DNA of 64,000 nucleotides from the NCBI GenBank assembly GCA_902780695.1, contig CACZGM010000006.1, forward strand, positions 29,524 to 93,523. Direction: 5' to 3'. Below are positions 51,039 through 59,805 of this stretch, piece after piece. Position 1 is the first letter of the stretch. Each line of letters begins with the position of its first letter. Position numbers and translations under genes: made by a program. A model generated the notes under the pieces. The model worked only from the letters and a program-made list of their open reading frames with translations, was not told where the DNA came from and searched no databases. The stretch comes from an uncultured Ruminococcus sp. (GTDB taxonomy: Bacteria > Bacillota > Clostridia > Oscillospirales > Ruminococcaceae).

Positions 51039-52097
51039 TTATCTTATGGCGTTGGTCGTTTCCTTGTCAAAGAAGTGCTTCTTCGTGAAGGAGACCATAA
51101 CTTTATCGCCTGCTTTGTATGTACACCAGTCACGGAACTTGCAGGTTATCTTGTGCTTGCCCACAGTACCGTTGACAAGTGTATTATATCCGAGATTTTC
51201 GTTTGAGAACACATCTACCGCGATATGACCGCCCTCGGTCACATTCTCCGGACGGATACCCATAGTCACCGTCTTTCCCTCATACGGTAAAAGAAGCTCC
51301 TTGTCCTCTTCGGAAAGATCAACATCAAAGTCGGCACATACAGCCTTGCCGTTAAGGATCTCCACATCGAACAGATTCATCGGAGGAAGTCCGATGAAGC
51401 TCGCCACAAAGAGGTTTGCGGGATCATCATAAAGTTCAAGCGGAGTTCCTATCTGCTGAACATGACCCATAGACATACATACTATCCTGTCCGCGAGTGT
51501 AAGTGCTTCGGTCTGGTCGTGTGTTACATAAAGCATCGTCGCGTTCAGCCGCTTATGCAGCAGCAGTATCTCGCGGCGCGTGGCGCTTCTCAGCTTTGCG
51601 TCAAGGTTCGAGAGCGGCTCGTCGAACAGGAAGACCTTGGGGGTACGGACAATTGCACGTCCCATAGCGACTCTCTGCCGCTGACCGCCGGAAAGCTGAC
51701 TCGGCTTCTTGTTCAGCTGGCTTGTTAGATCGAGTATCTCTGCCGCGGCGAGCACCTTCTGATGTATCACGTTCTTATCTTCTTTACGGAGCATCATAGA
51801 AAACGCCATGTTCTCATATATCGTCATGTGACCGTAAAGCGCGTAGTTCTGGAACACCATTGCTATATCGCGGTCTTTCGGCGGCATTTTTGTAACATCT
51901 TTGCCGTCAATGATGAGATTGCCCGAAGATATATCCTCAAGACCCGCCACCATACGCAGAGTCGTTGATTTTCCGCAGCCGGACGGTCCGACGAGAACAA
52001 TAAGCTCACCGTCTTTTACGTCAAGGTTGAAGTCATGGACAGCCTTGACCTTGTTGTCATAGACCTTTTCGAGATGTTGTAATTTAAGATTGCTCAT
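51039..52097 (-). CDS. Sugar ABC transporter ATP-binding protein (UgpC/MsmX type), paralog 2
   Basis: This 352-residue CUT1-type ATPase has Walker A GPSGCGKST near 38, signature LSGGQRQRV, Walker B KVFLFDEPLSNLDAKLRS and a C-terminal TOBE-type domain. It sits between two pairs of small four-helix membrane genes and close to the permease and solute-binding genes, so it is the likely energiser of that importer. The other paralog (38889) is inside the catabolic part. Confidence 0.93.
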   Translation of the reverse strand: MSNLKLQHLEKVYDNKVKAVHDFNLDVKDGELIVLVGPSGCGKSTTLRMVAGLEDISSGNLIIDGKDVTKMPPKDRDIAMVFQNYALYGHMTIYENMAFSMMLRKEDKNVIHQKVLAAAEILDLTSQLNKKPSQLSGGQRQRVAMGRAIVRTPKVFLFDEPLSNLDAKLRSATRREILLLHKRLNATMLYVTHDQTEALTLADRIVCMSMGHVQQIGTPLELYDDPANLFVASFIGLPPMNLFDVEILNGKAVCADFDVDLSEEDKELLLPYEGKTVTMGIRPENVTEGGHIAVDVFSNENLGYNTLVNGTVGKHKITCKFRDWCTYKAGDKVMVSFTKKHFFDKETTNAIR

Positions 52098-52100
52098 CTT

Positions 52101-52604
52101 TTATTTCCCCTGATCGTTTTTTTCAAGCTCTGCACAATAGCTGTTCAACGTTTTTGTCTTTATGAAAGCAATGACTCCGCCGATTATCAGCAGCGCCGCC
52201 GAGATGCACAGACATATCGCAACGTGTGTGAACTGTCCGCCGGTCATTACCGTCTCGGTCTCGGCACCCACTACCGGGCTGGGTGTGTTGAGCGCATCCA
52301 AAGGCAGAACAAATATGCGTCCCGCCTGCAGTACACCGAGTATTACCGCAACAAAGCTGTAAACGAGCTTGTAGTTCTTCACGCCCTCGGACGCAAGGAA
52401 CGCTGCAAGCATGAACACGAGGTTGTAAACAACAGACGCACCGATCATCAGCTTATAGTAGTAGTTTCCGACATCAGATCTGTAGATGCTTACGAAATAA
52501 AGCGCGTTCGCAACTATCGAAAGAATTATCAGATCGGCGGATAATTTATTCTTTGTAAATCTGAGGCGATCCTTTTTGATCGTAGCTTCATTCATTTCAG
52601 CCAT
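52101..52604 (-). CDS. Four-helix membrane protein of unknown function (transporter accessory 3)
   Basis: This protein of about 167 residues has four helices (LIILSIVANALYFVSIY, IGASVVYNLVFMLAAFLAS, SFVAVILGVLQAGRIFVL, AICLCISAALLIIGGVIAF) and a charged C-terminus. I prefer the start at 52604, because AAAGGATG lies 8 bases before it. An ATG at 52613 has the same site overlapping it. It overlaps the end of the upstream four-helix gene and is 3 bases before the ATPase gene. No family is recognised. Confidence 0.72.
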   Translation of the reverse strand: MAEMNEATIKKDRLRFTKNKLSADLIILSIVANALYFVSIYRSDVGNYYYKLMIGASVVYNLVFMLAAFLASEGVKNYKLVYSFVAVILGVLQAGRIFVLPLDALNTPSPVVGAETETVMTGGQFTHVAICLCISAALLIIGGVIAFIKTKTLNSYCAELEKNDQGK

Positions 52605-53202
52605 TGTTTTCATCCTTTCCGCTTCCTATCGCGCTTTGCTCACCCTTCATTACTTTCATCTTCAGAACACAGTTCACAACAAGCAGCACGGCTGTCAGCA
52701 GCAGCAAGCCAAATACAAAGTAGCAGATGTCGAACCAGAATGTATCGTTCGGACCGATGTATAAAGTACCCCAGTCTTTTGAAAATGTTTCGAGAGCTTC
52801 AAAATCGACTTCGTTTATGAAACGGGACTTATACTGCGCGATCTGCGGTATGCACCATGCAGCGACACCTATCGAAGCTGCAACAGAAAGTCCGGTCGCT
52901 ATGTAGTTGCCGATGTAATACTTCCTGCGCGAATGTGTGTTGGTGAGAAACAGAACAAGATTTACAAGTATGAGTCCGATAGCCACCCTTGTGAAAGCGG
53001 AGTTGAACTCGAACATTTCATAGTAAACCGTTGCGCCCGGTACGGACGAATATTCCCACTCGGTCCCCGGGTACATGACCGCTTTCGAAAAAGCGTCGTA
53101 CAGGTCTGTTGAAAGTCCGAGAGCACTGACAAATACGAGCGCTGAAACTATGAGCGTCATCATACACACGATCTTCTGCATTAACATCTGTTTTCTATAC
53201 AT
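52597..53202 (-). CDS. Four-helix membrane protein of unknown function (transporter accessory 4)
   Basis: The 201-residue protein has four helices (IVCMMTLIVSALVFVSALGL, FTRVAIGLILVNLVLFLT, YIATGLSVAASIGVAAWCI, ICYFVFGLLLLTAVLLVVN). The first extracytoplasmic loop (about 45-65, YPGTEWEYSSVPGATVYYE) and the third (about 130-160) are fairly long. It is the first gene after the solute-binding protein, behind a strong hairpin, with an AAGGAAGG ribosome site. No family is recognised. Confidence 0.72.
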   Translation of the reverse strand: MYRKQMLMQKIVCMMTLIVSALVFVSALGLSTDLYDAFSKAVMYPGTEWEYSSVPGATVYYEMFEFNSAFTRVAIGLILVNLVLFLTNTHSRRKYYIGNYIATGLSVAASIGVAAWCIPQIAQYKSRFINEVDFEALETFSKDWGTLYIGPNDTFWFDICYFVFGLLLLTAVLLVVNCVLKMKVMKGEQSAIGSGKDENNG

Positions 53203-53245
53203 AACAACCTTCCTTTATATCAGAAATTAGTCGTACTGATCCTCC

Positions 53246-53280
53246 GTCAGAGTACAGACGTCTGCTTTCTGTACTCTGAC
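53246..53280 (-). other. Strong hairpin between solute-binding protein gene and downstream genes
   Basis: GTCAGAGTACAG (53246-53257) pairs perfectly with CTGTACTCTGAC (53269-53280) around 11 bases, in the minus-strand transcript just after the solute-binding protein gene. No U-run follows, so it is less likely to be a terminator. It could protect the abundant upstream mRNA from decay and lower downstream expression, as intergenic hairpins do in other sugar importer operons. Confidence 0.6.
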
Positions 53281-53351
53281 CGGGTATCAGCATTACGCCG
53301 GGAAGGGAGAATATCTCCCTCCCCACGCGATAATACCGGTTTGCCTGTTTA

Positions 53352-55625
53352 TCAGCCGTTGATGCTCTTGTAGAACATAAGCAGTCTCTTCCAAGCCTCG
53401 TTTCTTCTTGCGAGGTATGTGGAGCCGCCCCAGCCGCCGTCTGCTACGGACTTGGAGATCTTGTCCGCTGTTGCGGCTGCGTCTGCGCCTGCTTCACCTG
53501 TGAAGCCCTTGCAGATGATGTCAACGAGAAGGTTCATCTGATCCTTTCCTGCACCGAACTGACCGGAAGCGCTGAGCTGTGTGAGCTCGTTGATAGCGTT
53601 TGCTTCCGCAACTTCCTGAGGAAGAACCGCAGGAACGGATGTGTACCAGGAGTTGTCAGCAATTGCGAGTGCGGGATGCTTGATAGTTCCGAGAGCGATA
53701 GCCTTGGAAATGTGACCTGCACCTTCCTTGCCTATCTCATGTGTGCACTGGTACTCAAATGCCTGGCTCTTTACGAAGCTCAGTGTAGAACCGATGTAGT
53801 AACGTGCATAGTTGGTGTAGTTACCGTTCTGGAGAGCCCAGAGGTCTTCGTAGGACTTGTCGGAAACAACGGGCCACTGCTTGCCGTTGAAATCGAATGT
53901 TACGACATTGCCTGCGTCGTCATGCTTGATGAAAGCATCGGGACCGTAGGACATAAGAACCTGACCGTCGGGGCTGAAAGCGTAGTCGATGAGCTTGAGA
54001 CAAGCGTTGAGCTTATCGTTGTTGCCGTTTACACCGGCGATAGAGATTGCCCAGCCGTCTGTCTTGACGGAACGCCAGGATTCGGTGAATCTCATGTACT
54101 TCTCTGTACCGTCGTTCCAGCGGGAAACAGGAACCATAACTGCCATGTACTTTTCGCCGTTTGCTGTATCAAGAACAGTAGCGTTGTAAGCAGTCTGTGT
54201 CTGGTTGTAGTCATAGTGCATGAAGCCGCTGTCGTCTGCGAGGTACTTTTCGGTCTTGACTTCTTCCGCATTAACGAATGCCTGGGAGATAAGACCCTCT
54301 GTTACCATATCGTGCATCTTGGAAAGTGCTTCGTATGTAGCAGCCTCGTTGCGTGCGTCGTGGAGGTCGCCGTCTGTGCCTACATAGAGGTAGTCAAGTC
54401 TGGACTCAAGTCCGCGAACGCCGAAGAGAGAACCTGCGAAACGGAACATATCAACACGTCTCTGGTTGTTGTTGTCTTCACGGCTGTGGAGACCCTGTAC
54501 GCTGTCTGTGCCGTTGAGTGTCTGGGGATTTGCAACTACGCAGCGGAGAAGAGCTACGAGTTCGTCAACGTCCCATGCCGCGTTCTGGCCGATGAAGAGA
54601 TCGGCTCTGTTTTCGCCGTAGTATCCGTCGTATGTCTTGTCGATGTACTCACGGAGCATATTGACTGCCTGAACACCGTCCATAGCGCCGACTGCGTTCA
54701 TCTTGTCAACGATATTGCCGTAAGCGTCATAATTCTTCTTGATTGTCTCTACCGCAGAACCGTCAGCCTTTACCACATCAACGTCGATGCTGCCGGAAGT
54801 GGGCATAAAGGGTGTGTAAACTGGAGCCGCTGTCTTGTTGGACTTGTCTGCCGTGAATTCGCCGGAACCGTTGAGGAGCTTCTCTACCCAGTCGGTTCTC
54901 ATAAGGGGCATACGTTCGATATCATCTACACCGTCGAAGTAAGGCGAGAAGTAGATAGCGCCCGCGTTCGGACCTGCTGCCGCACCTGTGATGGACAGGC
55001 GGACGATGGGGTTGGATTCGAGATAAGCCTTGAAGTTAGGCATATCGTTGAGATGTTCCGCAAGATTTACGAGCTTGCCCTGCTGACCGTTCTCGGAAAG
55101 GAGGGTAGCTGTACCGCTGAGCATATCTACCTGATCGAGCTGAGCATCCCAGTACTGATACTCATTGTTAGCGTTGTTGCCCTGATACTTGTCTTCGATC
55201 TTGATCTCAAGTCTCTTCTCGACTTCCTGCCATGTAGGCTTGAGGTCGCCGGAGTTGTAGGTATTGCCGTCGGCAAGGGTAATGCCTTCGCCCGCGAGGT
55301 CTGCCGTGAAGCTCATACCTGTCTTGTCGCTGTTGTAGCCGCAAGCCATGCGCAGAACAGTACCGGGAGCATAGGTGAGAGCTGTCGCCTCGATAGTTTC
55401 TGTGGGCTGTTCCTTAGTTTCAGCCTTCTGTGTGCCTTCGTCGCCTGACGGCGCTGCTGCTTCTGTTGCGGCAGCCGAAGTTGTTGTGTCAGCGGGAGCG
55501 CCGCCGTTGTCATTTGAGCCGCTGTTGCCGCTCGTAGTAGTTCCGCCGCCTCCGCAGCCGGACAGCATTGATGTAACAGCAAGAATAGCGGAAATCGTCA
55601 ACGCTGTGATCTTGGTTTTCTTCAT
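53352..55625 (-). CDS. Extracellular solute-binding lipoprotein of a sugar ABC importer
   Basis: The 757-residue lipoprotein has the signal ILAVTSMLSGC (lipid cysteine near 24), then a Gly/Ser/Thr/Glu-rich linker to about residue 85, and a large bilobed solute-binding fold. The conserved hinge-like region LMRTDWVEKLL and the C-terminal AIADNSWYTSVP are consistent with family-1 solute-binding proteins of the LplA-like, long type. Most sugar-binding proteins are 400-550 residues. It would bind oligogalacturonides, inferred from the pectin enzymes nearby. Hairpins lie on both sides (55706-55727 upstream and 53246-53280 downstream). A strong AAAGGAGG site supports high expression. Confidence 0.92.
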   Translation of the reverse strand: MKKTKITALTISAILAVTSMLSGCGGGGTTTSGNSGSNDNGGAPADTTTSAAATEAAAPSGDEGTQKAETKEQPTETIEATALTYAPGTVLRMACGYNSDKTGMSFTADLAGEGITLADGNTYNSGDLKPTWQEVEKRLEIKIEDKYQGNNANNEYQYWDAQLDQVDMLSGTATLLSENGQQGKLVNLAEHLNDMPNFKAYLESNPIVRLSITGAAAGPNAGAIYFSPYFDGVDDIERMPLMRTDWVEKLLNGSGEFTADKSNKTAAPVYTPFMPTSGSIDVDVVKADGSAVETIKKNYDAYGNIVDKMNAVGAMDGVQAVNMLREYIDKTYDGYYGENRADLFIGQNAAWDVDELVALLRCVVANPQTLNGTDSVQGLHSREDNNNQRRVDMFRFAGSLFGVRGLESRLDYLYVGTDGDLHDARNEAATYEALSKMHDMVTEGLISQAFVNAEEVKTEKYLADDSGFMHYDYNQTQTAYNATVLDTANGEKYMAVMVPVSRWNDGTEKYMRFTESWRSVKTDGWAISIAGVNGNNDKLNACLKLIDYAFSPDGQVLMSYGPDAFIKHDDAGNVVTFDFNGKQWPVVSDKSYEDLWALQNGNYTNYARYYIGSTLSFVKSQAFEYQCTHEIGKEGAGHISKAIALGTIKHPALAIADNSWYTSVPAVLPQEVAEANAINELTQLSASGQFGAGKDQMNLLVDIICKGFTGEAGADAAATADKISKSVADGGWGGSTYLARRNEAWKRLLMFYKSING

Positions 55626-55740
55626 TTTTATCCTCCTTTGGATAGATTTACGTGTTTTACTTTGACGGGGATCATCGTCTCCCGGAAAGTCCTTTCTATA
55701 TCAACCGCAGGGCTGTGGTGTCCTGCGTCTGACACCGTGT

Positions 55741-56637
55741 TTATTCCTTTACGCCGCCCATGTTGACGCCCTTGGCGAAGTATTTCTGAATGAACGGGTA
55801 GATAACGAGTATCGGTATGATCGAGCAGACGATCAGCGCGTAGATGACCGAATCCGGTGCGTAGCTGTGACTCATCTGCCAGTTGGTGGTAAGTTCGGGA
55901 TCGGAGTATTCCTCCAGTCTGAGTCGCAGATATACCTGCAGCGGCTGTTCGTTGGTGTTGGAGATCATCTGTCTTGCCCAGAAGTATCCGTTCCAGCGCG
56001 ATATTCCGAAGAACAGCGCAACGGTCGCAAGTATGGATTTGCTCATCGGCAGATATACACGCCAGAGTACCTGCATCTCCGTGGCTCCGTCCACTATCGC
56101 GGCTTCCTCTATCTCCGACGGTACGCTCTCAAACGAGTTGCGCAGGAGGATGATGTTCATGGCCTGCATACCCATAGCGATAACTACGAGCCATTTGTCG
56201 TCCATGATACCCATGCCCTGGAACGCACGCTTTGTAGCCAGATAGTTGAGGTACTGCGGTACCATACCGGCACTGAACCACATTGTGAAAACGAGGAAGA
56301 AGTTGAAGCCCTTGCGGAACAGCAGACGCTTCTTAGAAAGAGCGTATGCGCCGAACACGGACAGCATCATTTCCCATATCGTACCATAGAAAGTCAGGAA
56401 AAGCGTGTTTGTGTACGAGTTCCAGAAAACATTGTCATTGAACACGTCCCTGAACGCGTCAAACTGAATATTCTTCGGAAGCAGGACTATCGTGGAGTCT
56501 CTTACCTCCTCATATCCGCTTATTGCCGATGATATCGTATAGATGAAAGGATATAGACAGCCTATCGCAAACATGGTAAGCAGCAGATAGCTTATTACCT
56601 TGAAGATAAGCTCCGAAACCTCAAGTCTTCTTTTCAT
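55741..56637 (-). CDS. Carbohydrate ABC transporter permease (MalG/LplC type)
   Basis: This 298-residue membrane protein has six helices. The EAA-type coupling loop reads EEAAIVDGATEMQVLWRVYLPMSK (about 185-208) where the ATPase docks, and the end YPFIQKYFAKGVNMGGVKE is typical of the MalG-type, LplC-like permeases. It pairs with the permease gene just upstream (18-base gap). Together they form the membrane channel of the pectin oligosaccharide importer. Confidence 0.95.
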   Translation of the reverse strand: MKRRLEVSELIFKVISYLLLTMFAIGCLYPFIYTISSAISGYEEVRDSTIVLLPKNIQFDAFRDVFNDNVFWNSYTNTLFLTFYGTIWEMMLSVFGAYALSKKRLLFRKGFNFFLVFTMWFSAGMVPQYLNYLATKRAFQGMGIMDDKWLVVIAMGMQAMNIILLRNSFESVPSEIEEAAIVDGATEMQVLWRVYLPMSKSILATVALFFGISRWNGYFWARQMISNTNEQPLQVYLRLRLEEYSDPELTTNWQMSHSYAPDSVIYALIVCSIIPILVIYPFIQKYFAKGVNMGGVKE

Positions 56638-56655
56638 AGAGCGACCTCTTTACCT

Positions 56656-57720
56656 TTAATATAGTGACGTATCCGACGCTTTCTTGGCGATCGTATTCGC
56701 GCCGATGACCAGCAGCATTCCGATAATGTTGTTCATCATTTCAGCCGCCGACGCAAGACCTTTCAATGAGCCTGCGATACCGTTTCTCTGTGCAAACGTG
56801 GAAACGACATCCGCTGTGACATAGGTGTTGGGGTTGTAGAGCAGCAGGACTTTTTCGTATCCGATATTAAGCAGCGAACCTATTCTCGTAATCAGCATTA
56901 TGACTATGGTCGAAAGAATAGCCGGCAGGACAACATATCTCATCTGTGCCATTTTTCCTGCACCGTCTATCTGGGCAGCTTCATAGCTCGTCGGCGAAAT
57001 AGCGATGACCGCGGCGAAGAATACTATACTGTCATAGCCCGCGCTCTCCCAGATACCGCTTATCTGATATATCGCCCTGAAGAATGCCGGATTGTTCAGC
57101 ATACCGGCGTAAGCCGTTTCACTCGATATCAGTCCCATATTCGCAAGAAGCTGCGAGATAACGCCGGGCTGCATTCCCGATGTATCGGAGCCCTGCTTGA
57201 CAAGCATCAGTACGAGCGATGTCATAACGACCGTTGACATGAACTTCGGGAGATATGTAAGCACCTGATAAATGCTTCGTGCGATATTCGAGCGTATCTC
57301 GTTAAAGAACAGCGCAATAATGATCGGCACGGGGAATCCGAACACAAGGCCGTAGAAGCTGAGCAGGAAGGTGTTTCTGAAAGCTCTCCAGAACTGCGCC
57401 GAAAGCTCCACATTCCCGACTCCCATAAGAAGTGTCCTGAAATATGAGAAGCCGGCATAGTACTGATCCGCGACCTCCTTTGCGTCCTCCGTCAGCTTGA
57501 AGCTTCCGAGAAGCTCATACATCGGGAAATAACGCCACAGCAGGAACACGACGATCATCGGCACGAGCATCAGATACAGCCGCCAGTCTTTAAGGACCGT
57601 TTTCAGTACATTGAGCCAGTGATGCTTTTCGACATCGTCCCTGACCATCTGTTCGGGGTTCTCAACGTAGGTGCCGCTTTCTTCGTCAAAGATAAGAAAA
57701 TCGGTAACTTTTGCACTCAT
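56656..57720 (-). CDS. Sugar ABC transporter permease (MalF/LplB type)
   Basis: The 354-residue permease has a soluble N-terminus of about 40 residues and about six to seven helices. Its EAA-type motif is SYEAAQIDGAGKMAQMRYVVLP. It is the partner of the LplC-like permease downstream. The start is placed at the ATG at 57720, which has AGGAGGATC upstream; the longer frame from 57756 lacks a ribosome site. It is 45 bases after the ECF-S-like gene, so the importer appears to be transcribed from the promoter at 59713. Confidence 0.93.
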   Translation of the reverse strand: MSAKVTDFLIFDEESGTYVENPEQMVRDDVEKHHWLNVLKTVLKDWRLYLMLVPMIVVFLLWRYFPMYELLGSFKLTEDAKEVADQYYAGFSYFRTLLMGVGNVELSAQFWRAFRNTFLLSFYGLVFGFPVPIIIALFFNEIRSNIARSIYQVLTYLPKFMSTVVMTSLVLMLVKQGSDTSGMQPGVISQLLANMGLISSETAYAGMLNNPAFFRAIYQISGIWESAGYDSIVFFAAVIAISPTSYEAAQIDGAGKMAQMRYVVLPAILSTIVIMLITRIGSLLNIGYEKVLLLYNPNTYVTADVVSTFAQRNGIAGSLKGLASAAEMMNNIIGMLLVIGANTIAKKASDTSLY

Positions 57721-57765
57721 CAGGAAGATCCTCCTTATTGTATATTCAATGAGCAATACATATTA

Positions 57766-58383
57766 TCAAAAATGTCCGGCATCGTCGCCGTATTCGGTGT
57801 CTCCGAGATCCATAGCTTCTTTTTTCCTGCGCTCGGATTCTGTACGGAGCAGATATGTCTTCTGATCCTCGAACACTCCGTCGAGCCGCCTTGTCAGCTG
57901 AACGACTATTATTGCAAAGACCAGCGAGAGCGAGTCTCCCGCGAACAGGCCGCCTATGTCGCTGATCGAGCCGCCGAGGAAAAGCCCGACGATCCAGCGC
58001 CCTATCTGCACAGCGCAGAACACTGTAACCGTGTACAGTCCTGTTATCAGTACCTTTGCCCTTACCTTCTCCTTGCCGAGGAACCTGAACCACAGCAGCG
58101 CCAGCAGAGCAAAGCAGTTTCCGATGCAATAGACCGCAAACTGTTCGGGTACAGCCCCTGTCACAATGCATAGCACGGCGCCCGCGGCTGCCGCGTGTAC
58201 GGCAGCATACGCACCCCAGCGCATCATTACTATGCATAAGACAGCGACCGTTGGAGAAAGAACATATATCTCACCGGTGAACCAGTATTTTGCCGCGACT
58301 GCTGTCAAAGCCTCCGCGACCGCCAGTACGATGAGAAGTATTATGAGGTCTATTGTTCTGTATTGTTTAAATGACAGTTGCAT
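57766..58383 (-). CDS. ECF-transporter S-component-like membrane protein
   Basis: This 205-residue protein has about six helices, starting LIILLIVLAVAEALTAVA. A glycine-rich segment (FLGGSISDIGGLFAGDSLSL) and a charged C-terminal tail with a Lys/Arg-rich stretch follow. The size and helix pattern recall ECF S components (riboflavin/vitamin binding), but I see no motif that fixes a substrate. It sits 12 bases after the oxidoreductase gene, an arrangement that hints at a shared function. Confidence 0.6.
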   Translation of the reverse strand: MQLSFKQYRTIDLIILLIVLAVAEALTAVAAKYWFTGEIYVLSPTVAVLCIVMMRWGAYAAVHAAAAGAVLCIVTGAVPEQFAVYCIGNCFALLALLWFRFLGKEKVRAKVLITGLYTVTVFCAVQIGRWIVGLFLGGSISDIGGLFAGDSLSLVFAIIVVQLTRRLDGVFEDQKTYLLRTESERRKKEAMDLGDTEYGDDAGHF

Positions 58384-58395
58384 TATGATTTTCCG

Positions 58396-59625
58396 TTACT
58401 TTTTGTCGTCGAGACTGCGCAGGTACTCGTCCATGGTATTTGCGACCTGCTTTGAGTAGTTGACGGCTTCTACCACCGTTCTTGCCCCAAGCACAACGTC
58501 TCCTGCCGCAAAAATACCGTCGCGGGTAGTTTCACCGAAAGTATTGGTGACCAGAAGCCCCTTTTCGGTTATGTCAAGTCCGGTAGTGCTTGAAACTATC
58601 CTGTTCTTCGGTCCCTGAGAGACCGCTATGATAGTGGATTCCGCAGGATAGAACTTTTCGGAGCCTTCAATGCGTACTCTCTTTCCGTCCTCATTCTTTA
58701 CGCACTTCGCAAACACCGTTCCGTCCTCTGTGATCTCGACCGGCTCAACTCCCGTAACGAACTCCACGCCGTCGTATTTCGCGTATTCAATCTCACTCAG
58801 AGCCGCCGCCATAGTCTCGGAACGCGAGAATACGGTAACCTTTTTGCAGCCGTGTCTCAGCGCGGTCCTCGCAACGTCCATGGCGGAGTTGCCGGCGCCG
58901 ATGACATTCAGGCTTTCACCGAGAGTATATACATCGGGGTTCGTAAGATAATTGATCGCGAAATGCACATTTCCGAGACTTTCGCCTTTGATGTGCAGAG
59001 TATTCGGTCTCCATACGCCGGTTCCGATGAACACCGCTCTGTATCCGTCCCTGAACAAGTCATCGACCGTAATCGTTATGCCTATCGCCGTATTCGGACG
59101 GATCCTTATCCCGAGGGAGAGGAGCAGCTTCTTGTATCTTTCGATCATCGACTTCGGAAGTCTGAATTCCGGTATTCCGTAGCGAAGCACGCCGCCTATC
59201 TTTTCGCGCGATTCGAATATCGTTATATCGTAGCCTTTCCGGGCAAGCAGTATAGCAATCGTGATGCCCGCCGGGCCGCCTCCGATAACTCCGACACGCT
59301 TGCCTTTTTTCTCGATCTTTCCGAAATCGAGCTTATCAAAGTATGTATCGCTTATGTAGTTCTCGATGCTGCTGAAATGCACCGGTGTACTCTTTTTTCC
59401 GAGAACGCAGTGCCCTTCGCACTGATTATCGTGGTTGCAGATAAGAGAGCAGATCATGCTCAGAGGATTGTTTTCGAAGAGCATGAATCCCGCCTTGTCT
59501 ATATCGCCGTCCAGGAACGTTTTTATAACGGTCGGGATCTGTGTACTTATCGGGCAGCCCTTCACGCACATCGGGTTCTTGCAGTTGAGGCATCTTCTTG
59601 CCTCGGTTATTATATTGAACGACAT
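58396..59625 (-). CDS. Glutamate synthase beta-chain-like (GltD/NfnB-type) NAD(P) oxidoreductase
   Basis: The 409-residue protein has an N-terminal Fe-S domain (CLNCKNPMCVKGCPISTQ, then CSLICNHDNQCEGHC) and a FAD site GVIGGGPAGITIAILLARKG. A NAD(P)-binding half contains VIGAGNSAMDVARTALRHG, and the C-terminal FAD motif is GIFAAGDVVLGARTVVEAV. This is the GltD family, which moves electrons from NAD(P)H to a partner. No partner (GltB, NfnA) is nearby. I take the start at ATG 59625; an upstream frame from 59667 has no ribosome site. A strong promoter with a cre-like operator lies just upstream. Confidence 0.9.
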   Translation of the reverse strand: MSFNIITEARRCLNCKNPMCVKGCPISTQIPTVIKTFLDGDIDKAGFMLFENNPLSMICSLICNHDNQCEGHCVLGKKSTPVHFSSIENYISDTYFDKLDFGKIEKKGKRVGVIGGGPAGITIAILLARKGYDITIFESREKIGGVLRYGIPEFRLPKSMIERYKKLLLSLGIRIRPNTAIGITITVDDLFRDGYRAVFIGTGVWRPNTLHIKGESLGNVHFAINYLTNPDVYTLGESLNVIGAGNSAMDVARTALRHGCKKVTVFSRSETMAAALSEIEYAKYDGVEFVTGVEPVEITEDGTVFAKCVKNEDGKRVRIEGSEKFYPAESTIIAVSQGPKNRIVSSTTGLDITEKGLLVTNTFGETTRDGIFAAGDVVLGARTVVEAVNYSKQVANTMDEYLRSLDDKK

Positions 59626-59686
59626 CTGAATACCCTGCTTTCGTGTACCGTTCCTTAAAACCGGCACATCTTTTTTGTAAAAGCTG

Positions 59687-59700
59687 TGTTAACGATAACA
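59687..59700 (-). promoter_or_regulatory. cre/LacI-family-like operator downstream of the pectin operon promoter
   Basis: TGTTAACGATAACA matches the cre consensus TGWAANCGNTNWCA at 13 of 14 positions. Its outer arms TGTTA/TAACA are perfect, and the central CG is the hallmark of LacI-family sites. It lies about 6 to 19 bases after the predicted start of transcription, where CcpA or a local LacI-type protein would block elongation or initiation. A similar AT-rich near-palindrome (GTTAATATTTTAAC, 59747-59760) lies upstream of the -35. Confidence 0.6.
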
Positions 59701-59712
59701 TCACATAATACC

Positions 59713-59741
59713 ATTTTACCAAGACACAGCGCAATTGTCAA
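59713..59741 (-). promoter_or_regulatory. Promoter of the pectin importer operon
   Basis: On the minus strand a consensus TTGACA (59736-59741) and TAAAAT (59713-59718) are separated by 17 bases. It would drive the oxidoreductase, ECF-S-like, importer and downstream catabolic genes. Confidence 0.8.
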
Positions 59742-59805
59742 TAATAGTTAATATTTTAACGGCAGCCGGACTCGATTTGGTTGTTTTTAACAACACAGCA
59801 TTATT

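Noticed and set aside
49406-51088. A 560-residue open frame on the plus strand across GH28, two membrane genes and the ATPase
   Set aside because: It crosses several clear genes on the other strand, is rich in His/Arg/Tyr and has no recognisable domain.
53676-55448. A 590-residue open frame antisense to the solute-binding protein gene
   Set aside because: It is Val/Cys-rich with no ribosome site and lies entirely opposite a well-supported lipoprotein gene. It is a shadow of codon bias.
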